Shown here: piece after piece, positions 35,528 through 46,453 of the stretch
Layout: every line of letters starts with the position of its first letter
Position numbering within the stretch: the first letter of the stretch is position 1
Assembly: GCA_039545295.1 (NCBI GenBank)
Contig: BCIK01000017.1
Coordinates: 1 to 64,000, forward strand
Reading direction: 5' to 3'
Source of the DNA: Udeniomyces pyricola
Taxonomy: Eukaryota; Basidiomycota; Tremellomycetes; Cystofilobasidiales; Mrakiaceae
Length of the DNA: 64,000 nt
Notes under the pieces: model-generated
Databases searched by the model: none
What the model saw: the letters and a program-made list of their open reading frames with translations, nothing else
What the model was told of the DNA's origin: nothing
Position numbers and translations under genes: made by a program

Positions 35528-36532
35528 CCTTTTGATGCATCGACTCTTTGCTCTCACAACCGTTGCGGATAACTGATATTTGCCTTTTTACGGACACGAA
35601 CGACACTCAAGGTTTCGACGATGGAACGTTTTCGTATATCATCCCGCGACCGGACGGTAATTGCATCATCGGGGGCACTATGGAACAAGTCAGTCGCCGT
35701 TTCGTTTTTTTCCTCTTCTTCTTTTTTTCTTCATCCCTTTCAAGGTAGTATCTGGCCCTTCGCACCTCTAATCTGACTATGAGATTCATATGAATACGTC
35801 TGTACGCGTTTCTTTAGGGCTCATGGGATACCTCGATCCATCTCGATACCGCCACTCGCATTCTCAAACACGCCTATGAGATCTGCCCCGAACTTAGTCA
35901 CTCGACCGGCTGGGAGAACATCGAGGTCATCTCTCACAACGTTGGTCTGCGTCCCGGACGACGAGGCGGTCCTCGATGCGAACTCGAAGTGCTCGACCTT
36001 CCACTCGCAGGGGGATCGACCAAAAATCTCCAAGGCATCAAGCCTAAATGGGGTCCGGCTGTGAGCTCCAGAGGGGTGCCCAGGAAGATTGGTGTCGTTC
36101 ATGCGTGTGAGTTTTTGTTGTTTCCTTTTTTGGGGGGGCAGGGGGGGAAGGGGGGGGGGTGGTCGGTTTGCTACATGACGGATCCGATTTCTTGTTCCTT
36201 TTCCCGATCACGGGTCAACCGATACGACACTTGGCTGATGAGAATGTGTTTTCAACTCGACTCTCTACGACCAAATTTTTTCTCCAGACGGCATCGGACC
36301 GGCAGGTTTCCAAGCTAGCTGGGGTATGGCTGCGGATGTCTGTAGCAAGTGAGTACCAATTCCATCCACGAAAAACAACCCAGCCGATGAAAACCATCCT
36401 TCTCACACCACTCTACGTCTACGTCCAACGGCGAATTGACTCGGCTTGTTGTCTTGTTCGTTTGATGGATACAGAGTCGACGCGCATTTCCAGTCGCTAC
36501 CAGTTTCAAACCCAAGGCAGAGCAAGTTGTGA
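34268..36532 (+). CDS. DAO1: D-amino-acid oxidase, peroxisomal
   Basis: The product, 379 residues, is an FAD enzyme that oxidises D-amino acids to 2-oxo acids, ammonia and H2O2. Eleven exons: 34268-34295, 34393-34506, 34602-34618, 34706-34908, 35009-35036, 35122-35281, 35375-35479, 35612-35688, 35818-36106, 36288-36348, 36475-36532. The dinucleotide-binding motif IGGGVIG lies at residues 6-12, split by a GC-AG intron. [31 protein letters not shown], the substrate-site blocks and [11 protein letters not shown] follow; [13 protein letters not shown] is the C-terminal FAD signature. The protein ends in SKL, a type 1 peroxisomal signal, fitting the H2O2 chemistry. Exon 3 has only 17 nt. The enzyme is inducible by D-alanine in basidiomycete yeasts; nothing here shows the regulator. 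Confidence 0.95.
34296..34392 (+). other. GC-AG intron in the D-amino-acid oxidase gene
   Basis: The intron begins GCAAGT after the exon end GGAG, which is the classical strong context AG|GCAAGT for a GC donor, and ends CCTCCAG. Only this splice restores I-G-G-G-V-I-G. No GT donor near the junction gives an open frame. Confidence 0.85.
35494..35527 (+). repeat. 34-nt poly-T inside an intron
   Basis: An uninterrupted run of about 34 T lies within the seventh intron of the D-amino-acid oxidase gene (35480-35611). It probably varies in length between strains and is prone to sequencing error. Confidence 0.9.
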
Positions 36533-37108
36533 GGAAACAGAAGCGCCAGCTATATATATTATTACATGGATGGGGTTGATCCCGATGGACTGAGATGATC
36601 ATATAAACGTTTCATGCCCGTGGAGTTGGATGCAACGTTCCAGATCGTATAGAGTAGACTCGCCTACCTCGGATATCTTGCAAGCTCAAGGCATCGGCTT
36701 CCGCGATTGTAGGAGAAACAAAAAGGTTCAAGATTCCTCAGTTCGGCTACGATGCAACAACGTCAAGACAGGCGAAACTGGGACACGCTCAATCGACATT
36801 AGCAGTTTCCAATCGACAGCAGCACAACACGTTCCCACTCAGGTCTTCTTTCCATGTCAACGGCCTGATGAACGGACACAAGAAAAGAAAGCCTCTACGA
36901 AAGCATCATAGCAATCGCGTTTCACCCAACAAGCTAAAACATCCCAACCCCCACCAACGACGCTGACTCCACCGCATGTCATCCAACAAAAAGAGGCGAA
37001 AGAAGTCGAGGGCAGTTTGCAGAGAAAGGGAGGTTACGAGCTGAAAGCAAGAAGGGGAGGGAACTGGAAGGGGGAAGAAAGCTGACGCGTCCATCATCGT
37101 AAGGTGCT
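36533..37108. other. Convergent 3' regions
   Basis: A 576-bp interval between the D-amino-acid oxidase stop and the eL33 stop. No gene is supported. Confidence 0.55.
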
Positions 37109-38497
37109 TTAGATGGTGGAGGGGCTGAGGAAGAAGAGAAAAAAGCAAACGAGAACAAAGCGAAATCAGTTTGTGCGCGCAAGCGAGGTCGGAAAGAGAA
37201 TCTCGATGACCAGAATGCTGGAAGCGAAACGCACTAGAGCATGATTCGGCACGAAGCACCGAAGAGGTGGGGAGGAAGGTTGCTTCGGAACTTGGCCTTG
37301 ACGGCACCGGAGTTTCCGTGCGATCGAGTGACTCGACCCCAGCTGAAGGTGCGTGAAAGGACAGAGAAGTGGGGGGGGGGGAAGGAACAAAATATGAGCC
37401 AAGGTAACTTGTGGAGCTTCTAATGAGAAGCAGGTAGCCAGCCAACGACAGCAAAGAGGACGGGACGAACATGACTCGGATCTTGGATCCCTTGATCTCC
37501 CGCTGAGCTCGGTAGACGTAAGCGACCCTCTGAATACAGCAGACCGAACGAAAACAGGTGAGAGGTGAGTGGCATGTGGTACAACCAGCACAGCAGAGGA
37601 AGAAAGCACAACGGACCTTTCCGAGGTAGAATCGGGCCTCCTCCTTGGCGAGGACACCCTCAATCTGGAGGAGACTGCGAGGTAGGAAAGAGAAGGCAAG
37701 GGAAAGAGCAGAATGAGTCGTGTCATCTTTAAAAGGCAAGGTGCGGGTCGAGGACGGCGGCGAGTGTGGTGTATGCGGAGGTATGAGGTGTAAGAATGCG
37801 GAGCAGAGCAGGACGGGGAAACGCCTCTAGTTGGATGAGAAGGTGAATGATGATGATGGGGCCAGACGACGGCGAGGGCAGAAGGTAGGCGGCGAAGGAT
37901 GTGAGGTGCTGTCGACCTATGGATGTTGGCTTGGCTGAGACGTAGCCACCTCCTCCAGGCCGACCCGTCGTGTCCTGTCTACGGGGATTAACATCATCTA
38001 TGCCCGTACAACCTAAGCCAGTCGCACCCGCGAGACCCTATCCAAACGTCTAGCACCCGTTGCTTGCTCCTCATCAATTGCTCTTTTTTCGCTTGTGTCC
38101 CATCCTCAAAATCCCGCACACTTTCGCATTCTTTGCCGACCTGGGCGATATGAGTGCGCCAAACGTGGCGTGCATACTCACGAGGTGTTGGGGCGAGAGT
38201 TCCTCTTTCCCCTCTTGTGTCCAGTGATCCTAGCCTTGGCTGATGGCGGCGAGAAAGGAAAGAGTGACGAAGAGAGGAGCGAGGGGGAAGGAGGGGAGAG
38301 GGAGAGGGGAGCGCGCGCGCAAAGGTCGAAAAAGTTGGGAATGAGCACATGCCGTTGTCAACCCATCCGCTGGGTCCATGGCCCCATCCGTATGCGTTTT
38401 GTTGTCACGGCTTAGGTATGGTCCAAGATCAACAACGATGATAGTCATGGCGACAATGATGATGGCACATACTGTAGAGACGAGTGGAGGCGGCCAT
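37109..38497 (-). CDS. RPL33: Ribosomal protein eL33 (L35Ae)
   Basis: A predicted 107-residue large-subunit ribosomal protein, the same length as yeast Rpl33. Six exons: 38497-38473, 38239-38182, 37674-37617, 37529-37471, 37342-37235, 37124-37109. It starts [20 protein letters not shown], then [58 protein letters not shown], and ends ASCRIMLYPSTI. The last intron is easily missed because unspliced reading gives a TAG exactly at the junction (TA|GTGCGT). Splicing to the final 16-nt exon restores the universal YPS tail. Introns take up most of the gene (the second, 38181-37675, is 507 nt), as is common for ribosomal protein genes in basidiomycetes. Confidence 0.95.
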
Positions 38498-39905
38498 CTT
38501 GATGAGTCAAAGGTCAGATGGGGGTTCGAAAGAGAGAACGAGCAAAGGGAGGCGAGGGGGGAATCCGACGGATTTTAGGCGAGAGAGGAGGGGCGAAACG
38601 GAGGAGCGACAAGGGGCGAGGCGAGGGGAGGCGAATGTACGAGTACAGAGGAAAGGAGCCCAACCGAAGCGAGGGGGATGCGAGGAACGGCGAGAGGGCA
38701 GGAGCAAGGGCGAGAAGAGCGAGCGGGGGAGGACACAGCGAAAGTTTCCCACACGGCAAAAGAGTCCAAGGAGGGAAGGGCAGGCGGCAGATCATACGGG
38801 CAACGGGGTGGGCCCAACAGCGACAAGAGCAGCAGTGAGAGTGACAGCGACAGCAATAGCAACGGACGACAAGCCGGGGAGACACGACCAGAAGCAGAGG
38901 AAGAAGAAAAGAAAAGACGTTGATATCATCAGTCGACTGGGCGAGGATATCGGGAGGGCATAGGGACCTTGCCCAACCAAGACTTGGGCCAAGAAGGATG
39001 AGCCGTACCTTGAGTTCTGCTGCTTGAGGAGGTCTGGGGCGGGCGGGAAGCCAGACGGTCTGCCTGACCTGGGGCGTGTCCGACCGGCCAGGCGGCGCAA
39101 AGCCTTGATCAGTTACGAACCCATTCGATCGATCGATCGATCTCCTCCTCCTCCCAGCTCGCTCCCATTCGAGTTCGAACGGAAGCTCCCACGCGCGTTT
39201 TCGCTCGCCGCCCTCCCCTCTTCTCTTCCATCCCAAAGTCGATGCCCCCATTCGGGGGGCATTCCCCTCTCCCCACACACGAGAGCGGGAGTAACGGAGC
39301 GACTTGAGACCAAAACTCGTTGCTGCTTCCACCTCGACTCTGCCCGAGTTCTCGAAAGAGTTCAAAAGTCAGGGTCGTCGTTGCATCGCTGGCTCGTTCA
39401 TCACCACAGTCCAGGGATGGCTAGGGGGGAGTGCATCCACATATCCTTTTTTTTTCTCCAGTCCTGGTACTATTCAATCGTCTTCATCCTGCATGCTTGT
39501 CTATCTATGGCCCTATATCATTTTGTGTCTCCTTCATCGTCCAATACCTTGATGTCTCTGTATCTCACCTTGAGCGAGCAACGGTCGTCATCAACCATCC
39601 AACCGTTGTATGTGCATATGTCCCCCGCGTTCGACAACCTTTGCGCCTTGGGATAAATATGATAACATCATACATATATATATGCGCCCCTGGCACGTCC
39701 TGATCGTGCATGTGCGATATAGCCTTGTCTGTCATGTCTTGACATGTCCATCGGATATCTAGACTATTAAACACACACACACACGCTCACGCTCACCTCC
39801 TGCCAACCAACCCACCCCATCGCAGCACCCGCCTCGTCATAGCCGTGTACACATAAAAGCCCATAGAATAATAACCAAACGAATCAAGCCATTCAACCCA
39901 TTAAT
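38498..39905. other. Intergenic, eL33 upstream and 3' flank of next gene
   Basis: About 1.4 kb. The first 500 bp are very purine-rich on the plus strand (pyrimidine-rich in the sense of eL33 transcription), as is usual upstream of highly expressed fungal genes. A CGAT tandem (about four units) lies near 39126-39141, and a CA/CT-rich stretch near 39772-39800. Open frames here follow the base bias and have no family match. Confidence 0.5.
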
Positions 39906-42199
39906 CTAAAACCCCTCGAGGATGAGCTCCCCCACCCTTCGGTTCCCGTGATTGAGCAGCCTCATCCACTCGTCCCACCCTGTCATCTCACGCTTCCATC
40001 CCGATGCAATCATCATCTCTATTTCCTCCACCACTCCAGGTGGAGGGTCCCGTTGATCCTCTTCGCTTGCTGACGGCACAAACGACTTGGCCCGGAGAAC
40101 CTTGATGGCCCCAATTTCGGACAGGTAGTTTGGCCGCCGAACCGACACAGCCGAGGAAAGGGTGTACGTGTAGACCTTTTGAAGATGGTGTGTGGCGAGA
40201 AGAGGGATCTGTTGAGCCATGATCAAACAGAGAGACAAGGATCAAGTCAAGCGTTAGCAACATTGTCTCTAAAGCGAATAATGAGACGCGCAAAAAAGAC
40301 AGGCAAACCGCAAGCGAGTAGATAGGTACATACCTTGCACATCATGGCCATGGCGACGGAAGACGATGCTTGGACTTCAAAGTCTGAGAACGAGAGAGAC
40401 AGGAGACAAAGAGAAAGAATTTTCCCCAAAGTAATCATCAATCAGCTATCGTCTCGATGCGATAGTAAAGGGCGAGCATCATCATCAACACATCCGAATT
40501 CGACTCACATCCGCCCAGCTTGGACTCGCTGAAAGCCAGCAGGGCAATGTCCATTCGATTCATCAACTCGAAAAAGTCTGGGTAGCTGAGACCCTGGTGG
40601 ACTTGGACGATATGCTCAAGTGGCTCCGGAACCGTCATGGCGCCGTTACCAGCCAGATGAAGGACAAAGGGTGTAACAGCAGAAGTTGGATTCGGTCGGT
40701 ACTTGGTCGGCGAGGCTTCTGAGAGAGGATGGTAGCCCCAAGGAACAGGATCGGCTGTGAAAAGAAGAATGAGCCTCGAGTCAGTTCATGTGCGGATGTA
40801 GCTGCATGGGAAGGGGGCAGGGAGCAGGGACGGTGCGCATGGGGGAGGAGAACGTACCTTGAAGCTCGGCCAGGAGTTCCTCAAACACACTCTGGTAATC
40901 TCGACGGTTCGGATCAAAGCTCCCTTGGATGACAGCATCCGTGAGCATGTCGTGTTTGGTTGGTTTAGGAGCAAGCTTGAGGGGAAGGACGGGGATGTGG
41001 GTGTGGACGGGAACATACTCAAACCCATACTGATGGTTCGGCCGCATGTCGGCCCAAGTGTCGAATTGATAGAGGAACGCTCTTTTCACACTGGTTGTCG
41101 TGAAAATTTGGACATATCTGGATGAGTGGCTTGTTCAGATGTGTCATCACAAGCATACGAGCGCGCACACTGGACTTACTGAGCAGAAATCGGCAACACC
41201 CGGAGGGCTCCCTGCTGAACCCAGTCCTTTCCATACTCAAGAGCCCACTCGGCTTCAAACGCATTGTGAACGATGCAAACGAGAGTGAATTTATCGTCTG
41301 AAGGTCGTGCGAGGTACTGCTTGAAGAGGTCCGGCCCGAGAGCTGCCAAGCTAAGAAAGACCAAAAAGCACGCAAAGGTGAGTACAGGTACGCCCAATGT
41401 CTGGTGGCCATCGAGGATACAGCTTCTTGTCGTTCCTTGTCTTGATTCCATCTGCTCATATAACAATGCAGAGACAGGCTCTGGCTCGGAGACTGGGATC
41501 GGGCTGGTGCCGAACGTCCGAGTCGGATGATCCCGACGTGAAACCAAACTCACTCAATCTCACATGTCCCGAGGACGACCATGTCGGCCATCTTGCCAGC
41601 GTCTTCTCCATGTTTCCACAGCTGATCGTTGTTGACGTCTGCTATGAGCTTATCGGGAGGATAATACTCTCCGTGGTAAAGCCCGATCCGCTTGACGACG
41701 TCCTCGAACCCCCAACGGAAGCGCTCGGCATAGACGCGCACGTTGTCGGGCGGAATGATTTGGGAAATGGTGTGGACGAAGGACATGTAGACGTCTACAA
41801 AGGAGATAGCGTAACGTCTGTTCGTCAAGTTTCGTACAGGCATGCTTTCGTGCAGAAATTAACGCATCGCGACGGACCTTCATGGGCAGTGAAGGAGGAG
41901 CCAACTAGCACTCTGCGGTGAGGCGTCGGCTTGAGCCAAGGGTGGTTGACGCTCAGCCTGCGCTCGGCCGAGGTGGCGTTGTAGAGCTCTGTATCATCAT
42001 CGAGAGGCTCCTGCTGAAGACTATATGGTGGCCGGGTGATGGAGGTAGGGGAATCTGACCAGGTTGGGTAATGACTGTAGGAAGGAGAGTCGGAGTGGGC
42101 GAACTGGAAGAGTAGGTAGACGATGAAGCATGAGCCGACGGAGAAGAGGGCGAATCGGGCGATTCGAACGTGATGGGTGGTGAGGGCAAAGGCGGGCAT
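39906..42199 (-). CDS. Type II membrane glycosyltransferase-like protein
   Basis: A predicted 530-residue protein in seven exons, 42199-41878, 41794-41554, 41350-41180, 41117-40858, 40754-40509, 40383-40334 and 40208-39906; all phases close. Residues 13-32 form one membrane anchor (ARFALFSVGSCFIVYLLFQF), followed by a Ser/Pro-rich stem and a large globular part. Blocks such as FTLVCIVHNAFEAEW, DAVIQGSFDPNRRDYQ, VPEPLEHIVQVHQGLSYPDF and VQASSSVAMAMMCKIPLLA resemble basidiomycete proteins usually named glycosyltransferase-like, with a late GT-B-type pattern (a region near the C-terminus that selects the donor site). Golgi location and sugar transfer are inferred; donor and acceptor are unknown. 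It is divergent to ARP8, with about 415 bp between. Confidence 0.75.
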
Positions 42200-42615
42200 C
42201 TGGATATGATGATAGGAACTATGGCTGATGTTGTGGCTGTCACCGTCGTTGGGGTGACTGGCGGCTACAGGTGGCCGATGGTAAGGCAGCTGGGCCGAGT
42301 GAGGATATTGAGGATGGGATGGGATGGGTTGAGCTTGTTGGAGACGTATTCAGAGTACTGGAAGCGTGTCTGAGAACGATGGCCCAAAACGCGAAACGAC
42401 GTGACGGGCTGGCGAGGACGCGACTGGCCAAAAGGGTGGACGGAGCTACGGAGCCACGGAGCTACGGAGCTTGGATATCGTCACATGGAGCATATGATTA
42501 TAGTCACCAACTGGTCAGCAGATGATCACCAGCCCATACACCTCGATATAGTATAGACATCACTGCCAGCCGGTCTACCCCTGTCCAAGTACCCACCCCC
42601 TACGATCCTCCAGTC
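42200..42615. promoter_or_regulatory. Divergent promoter, glycosyltransferase-like / ARP8
   Basis: A 416-bp space between divergent starts. It contains two copies of the element CGGAGCTACGGAGC with CACGGAGC between (about 42440-42470), a short direct repeat of ACGGAGCT. Function unknown. Confidence 0.4.
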
Positions 42616-45600
42616 ATGACAAAGAAGAAGCCAAGAGACCCCCTTCCTCCTCTCAAATTCTCCTCCTTTCACATCCCCCCACAGCATGTATCCATCTCTC
42701 CTTCTCATCGTTGCCAGCCCAGCCCAGCCCATCCCATCCCATCCCATGCTCTCGCTGGGTACGTCTAGACTGACTCGCCTTCTCATCATCCCTCCTCTCC
42801 ACCCACATTCCCAGATTCAACATCAAGAACATCACCTCCACCTATGCTAAGCTCGACTCGCAGAACATCACCGCCAAAAAGACAGTCACCCAAGCTGCCG
42901 CCTCTGCTACCGCTAGAGAGCAGCAAGACGTAAGCTCGGCTCTCTCTCTCTCTCTCCGTCGTCCCTGGCATCTGTCCAACGACCTGGCACTTTCCTCACA
43001 CTTGTTTAGCTCAAGAGCTCATCATCATTGTGTTTCGTAATCACCCAACCGTGCCCTCTCATATCGGCACATCCCCCACTCCAGACTACGCCTCCTGGCT
43101 CCCAAACCATCATCATCCACCCGGGTTCAAAGACGCTCCGGATAGGCCGAGCTTCCGACTATCAACCGGCTTCCATCCCCAGCATCATCGCTCGACGCAA
43201 CAAGGCTCTCTCAAGTACGAATGGTAAAGGGAAAGAGAGAGAGGCCGTCATGGAATCTGGTGGGACCTCGGATGCGACAGCGGGTGCCTCTTCAGCAATG
43301 GTCGTCGATGATCTCACAACGACAGGTGCCGACGATCTTCACGACCCGGTATGTCGAATCTGGTCTCCAATCTGGATAAGGCTGCGGTAAGATGGCGATG
43401 GCACGCTCATTACCCTTTCTTTCTTAGATGTCTCTCAAGATCGCTTCATTGCGCCAGACGTTGTCATACCGGACTCAGGCTCTCAAGCTTCGGACCCTGC
43501 CTCAAGGTCATTCGCTGGCCAAGTCCTACAACCTTCAGATTATGCAGGACGGAGGGGAGCGTGTTGAGGACTTTAACGATCCGTTCAGAGTCGAATGGTT
43601 AGAAAAAGGAGGACCGGACGTTATCGTTGGCGGCGAAGTGAGCAACTGTCTTCTTCAACACGACCGCAGAGCATATAATTGACTAGATCCTCACAATCTG
43701 GTACTAATCTGTTGGCTTGCGGTGCTCCGATCGGTCATAGGTTTACAAGATTCCTCCAGAATCGGGCGAGTACACTATCAGGCAGCCTATCCTGAATCGG
43801 ACGTTCAACGACCGCGATTACGACAACCTGCAGGTTCTCCTCGACGACGTCGAGACTATTCTCGAATGGGCTCTCAGATTCGAGCTTGGCTTGACCAAAG
43901 CTGACCTCACTGTACGCATTCACTAGTCTGATGACGGGTGGCCTCTGGCCCTGTGTAAACATGGGTGCAGCCTTGCTCTACTGATCACTGACCTGTTCAC
44001 GTTTCTATCAGGATCACTCGGTCATTCTGATCGTACCAGACCACTGCTCAAAGCTTTACATCCAACACATGTCGACTATTCTCCTCTCGCATCTCGGCTT
44101 CATGCAGCTCGGCATTCAGCAGGTACGCGTACTCTTCATTGCATCCGAGGACATGCAGCCGTACCCTGTATCTGATAGACAACCCCCTTCTTTGTTGTTC
44201 CTCCACAGGAATCTCTGGGAGCGAGTTTTGGAGCGGGGCTCTCTTCCGCCTGTGTGATTGACATTGGGTCTTCAAAAACGAGCATAGCCTGTGTCGAAGA
44301 TGGTATGGTTTTGCCAGAGACTCGGTACGTTCTTGTCCGCTCTTTCTGTCCGCGGTTAACCTTCCAGTAATATTAACATAGAACCTGATTTTGCTTCATC
44401 AAGACACTCCCTTTCTTATGGTGGAGACGATCTTACGACATTCCTTGCAATGCTTCTGCAACGATCCAATTTCCCATACAAGGAACTGAACCTTGCCAGG
44501 AGCCATGACTTCAGCTTGATTGAGGGCATGAAAGAATCTCTTTGCACGCTGTCAGAAGTGAGTAGTTCGATACGATGCTGAGCAGACTCTTCTTTTTGCT
44601 AGCAGATATGTACAGATATGCTCATCGTCTGTATTCCTCCCCTCGGCTTGCCTGGAATAGGCTCAAGTTGGTGTCAACATATCACCGTTTTACGTGCGTC
44701 AGCCCAAGAAGCCAACACTCAAGATGAGTGTCAAAATTTTTGACGAAGTCATTTTGAGTCCCATGGTATGTTCTTGGGTGGTCCATGTGCTTCATAAGAA
44801 CCGCTTTCCAGGGCTCTGATACATCTTTATTGCAAACACCGTTCAGTGTCTTTTCGAGCCTCGAGTTATCGACTTCGAAGGCAAGGCTAGTGCCGCTGCT
44901 CTCAAGACGTGGAACAAACCTTCTCTCTCATCGGATGATCAAGATTTTGCACTGGACCAACCCGTGCGTCAATCATCGCAATTTGCTAATGCATTTGAGT
45001 AGAGAGACGAGATCCTGACGCTTGGCCTGTTATGTTCACCCACTCAGACGACGGCAATGAATCACTCGACATATCACCTGCGACCAATGGTCGCCCCTCC
45101 CCCTGTTCAGCAGACTCTAGCAACCCCTCAGCCTGAAATGGCACCTCCCGCTACCCTCACATCCCAAGCGTCTCCACTCAAAGCTCCAGTGCCCTCCTCG
45201 GCTCACACATCTGCTGCCCCATCTCCTGCACCACCCGATGTATCCCATCCTGCCTCCACGGACGCCTCATCTTCAACTCCGGCACTACCCCTTGATCCGC
45301 CTCAACAGCCCTCCAATCCAACGAATGGCCCCGAAATAGATGCGAATGCATCTACCTCTGACCCATCATCGCAACCTTCATCTCAACAGCAAACACAGGA
45401 TTCCACTGCGTCTTCACCCATTCCTCCGGTCCTTGCTCCACATCATCAAGCGCCTGCCCCCTACGTGCCGCCTCCATTGATCTTTGACGTCGTGGCTGAA
45501 GCGGGCAAAGTGCCGCTCGAAGTTGCGATTTGCAACTCGGTGCTTTCTCTTCCTTCCGAGGACAAAGTCAAGCGAATGACGTCTTCTTTGCTTCTTGTAG

Positions 45601-46035
45601 GAGGAACGGCGTCGTTGCCCGCTCTAGGGTACGCGCTACAATCTCGGTATGTGAACCGTTTCCCTTTCTCTTCCATATAGGTCACTGTAACCCTTGTGGT
45701 GTTCGACTACACATCTTTGATGATGGGTTTTACTTCGCTGGATGCTCACGCTCACCCACCCGCTCTCCCTGAACCTCATCATCCCTTGCACGCGCCACAT
45801 TTCTCTGCGCGCGATGGTTCTTTCCAGCCTGCTTCCAATCATGAACTCCCGATTCCCTTCGATCCAATCGATCCAAGTGATCCCTGCCCCGCGCGAGATT
45901 GACCCGTCGTGGCTCGTGTGGAAAGGCATCAGCGTCTTTGCCCGGCTCGAGACGGCCGCTGATTTCTGGGTGGGCAGGGAGGAATGGGACATGGTGGGCA
46001 TGCGAGCGTTGAGGGATCGGACCATGTTTCTCTAA
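42616..46035 (+). CDS. ARP8: Actin-related protein Arp8 (INO80 complex)
   Basis: The product, 770 residues, is an actin-fold subunit of the INO80 chromatin remodeller. Twelve exons: 42616-42758, 42815-42929, 43085-43348, 43428-43637, 43741-43911, 44012-44122, 44209-44324, 44404-44557, 44661-44765, 44847-44963, 45048-45646, 45828-46035. It starts MTKKKPRDPLPPLKF, then TIIIHPGSKTLRIGRASD, GEYTIRQPILNRTFNDRDYD, VILIVPDHCSKLYIQHM, the actin-like CVIDIGSSKTSIACVEDG, SYGGDDLTTFL and LLLVGGTASLPALGYALQSR. A Pro/Ser-rich insert of about 140 residues (exon 11) separates the last two actin blocks. The start was set at 42616 because it is the only ATG in the frame that reaches exon 2; the N-terminal 85 residues are the least certain part. 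Confidence 0.93.
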
Positions 46036-46453
46036 TTGATCCAGGGAAAGGAGACCAGATGGGAGCTGGAAGTCGAAGCTTTGATCTTTGGATAGTGTAC
46101 GGTACTCGGTCCAATTTGTCATGGTGATCCAGCTCCGCATCTAGGATAATACATGCCTAAATCCATTCAATTCAAAAGAGCACAACTGAAGAAAGAGAAG
46201 AAAGCAGAGAATTCCATGATAGAAACGAGATGTAGGCTTGTTTTTTGTTTTGTTTTGTTTTGTTTTGTTTTGTTTTGCTTATTGATGTTGTCGTTGTTGT
46301 TATTGTTGTGATAGACGATAGGGAAGTCCATCCCGGAGAATCGGAAACAAGGAAAGGCAACGGTCTGGCTACTCGAGACCCAAATCCGTGCCCCCCCCCC
46401 CTCCTCCCCCCCATGCATGAATCAACCGTCTCTCCCTTCTCTTGAGTTGTCAA
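46036..46453. other. Convergent 3' regions ARP8 / ABC transporter
   Basis: About 420 bp between convergent stops, including the TTTTG repeat. No gene is supported. Confidence 0.6.
46241..46277. repeat. TTTTG pentanucleotide repeat
   Basis: About seven tandem copies of TTTTG lie in the 3' flank of the ABC transporter gene; on the transcript strand this is a CAAAA repeat. Confidence 0.9.

Noticed and set aside
38484..38963. Plus-strand Arg/Glu-rich frames opposite the eL33 promoter
   Set aside because: Frames arise from the purine-rich strand; the eL33 first exon lies on the other strand.
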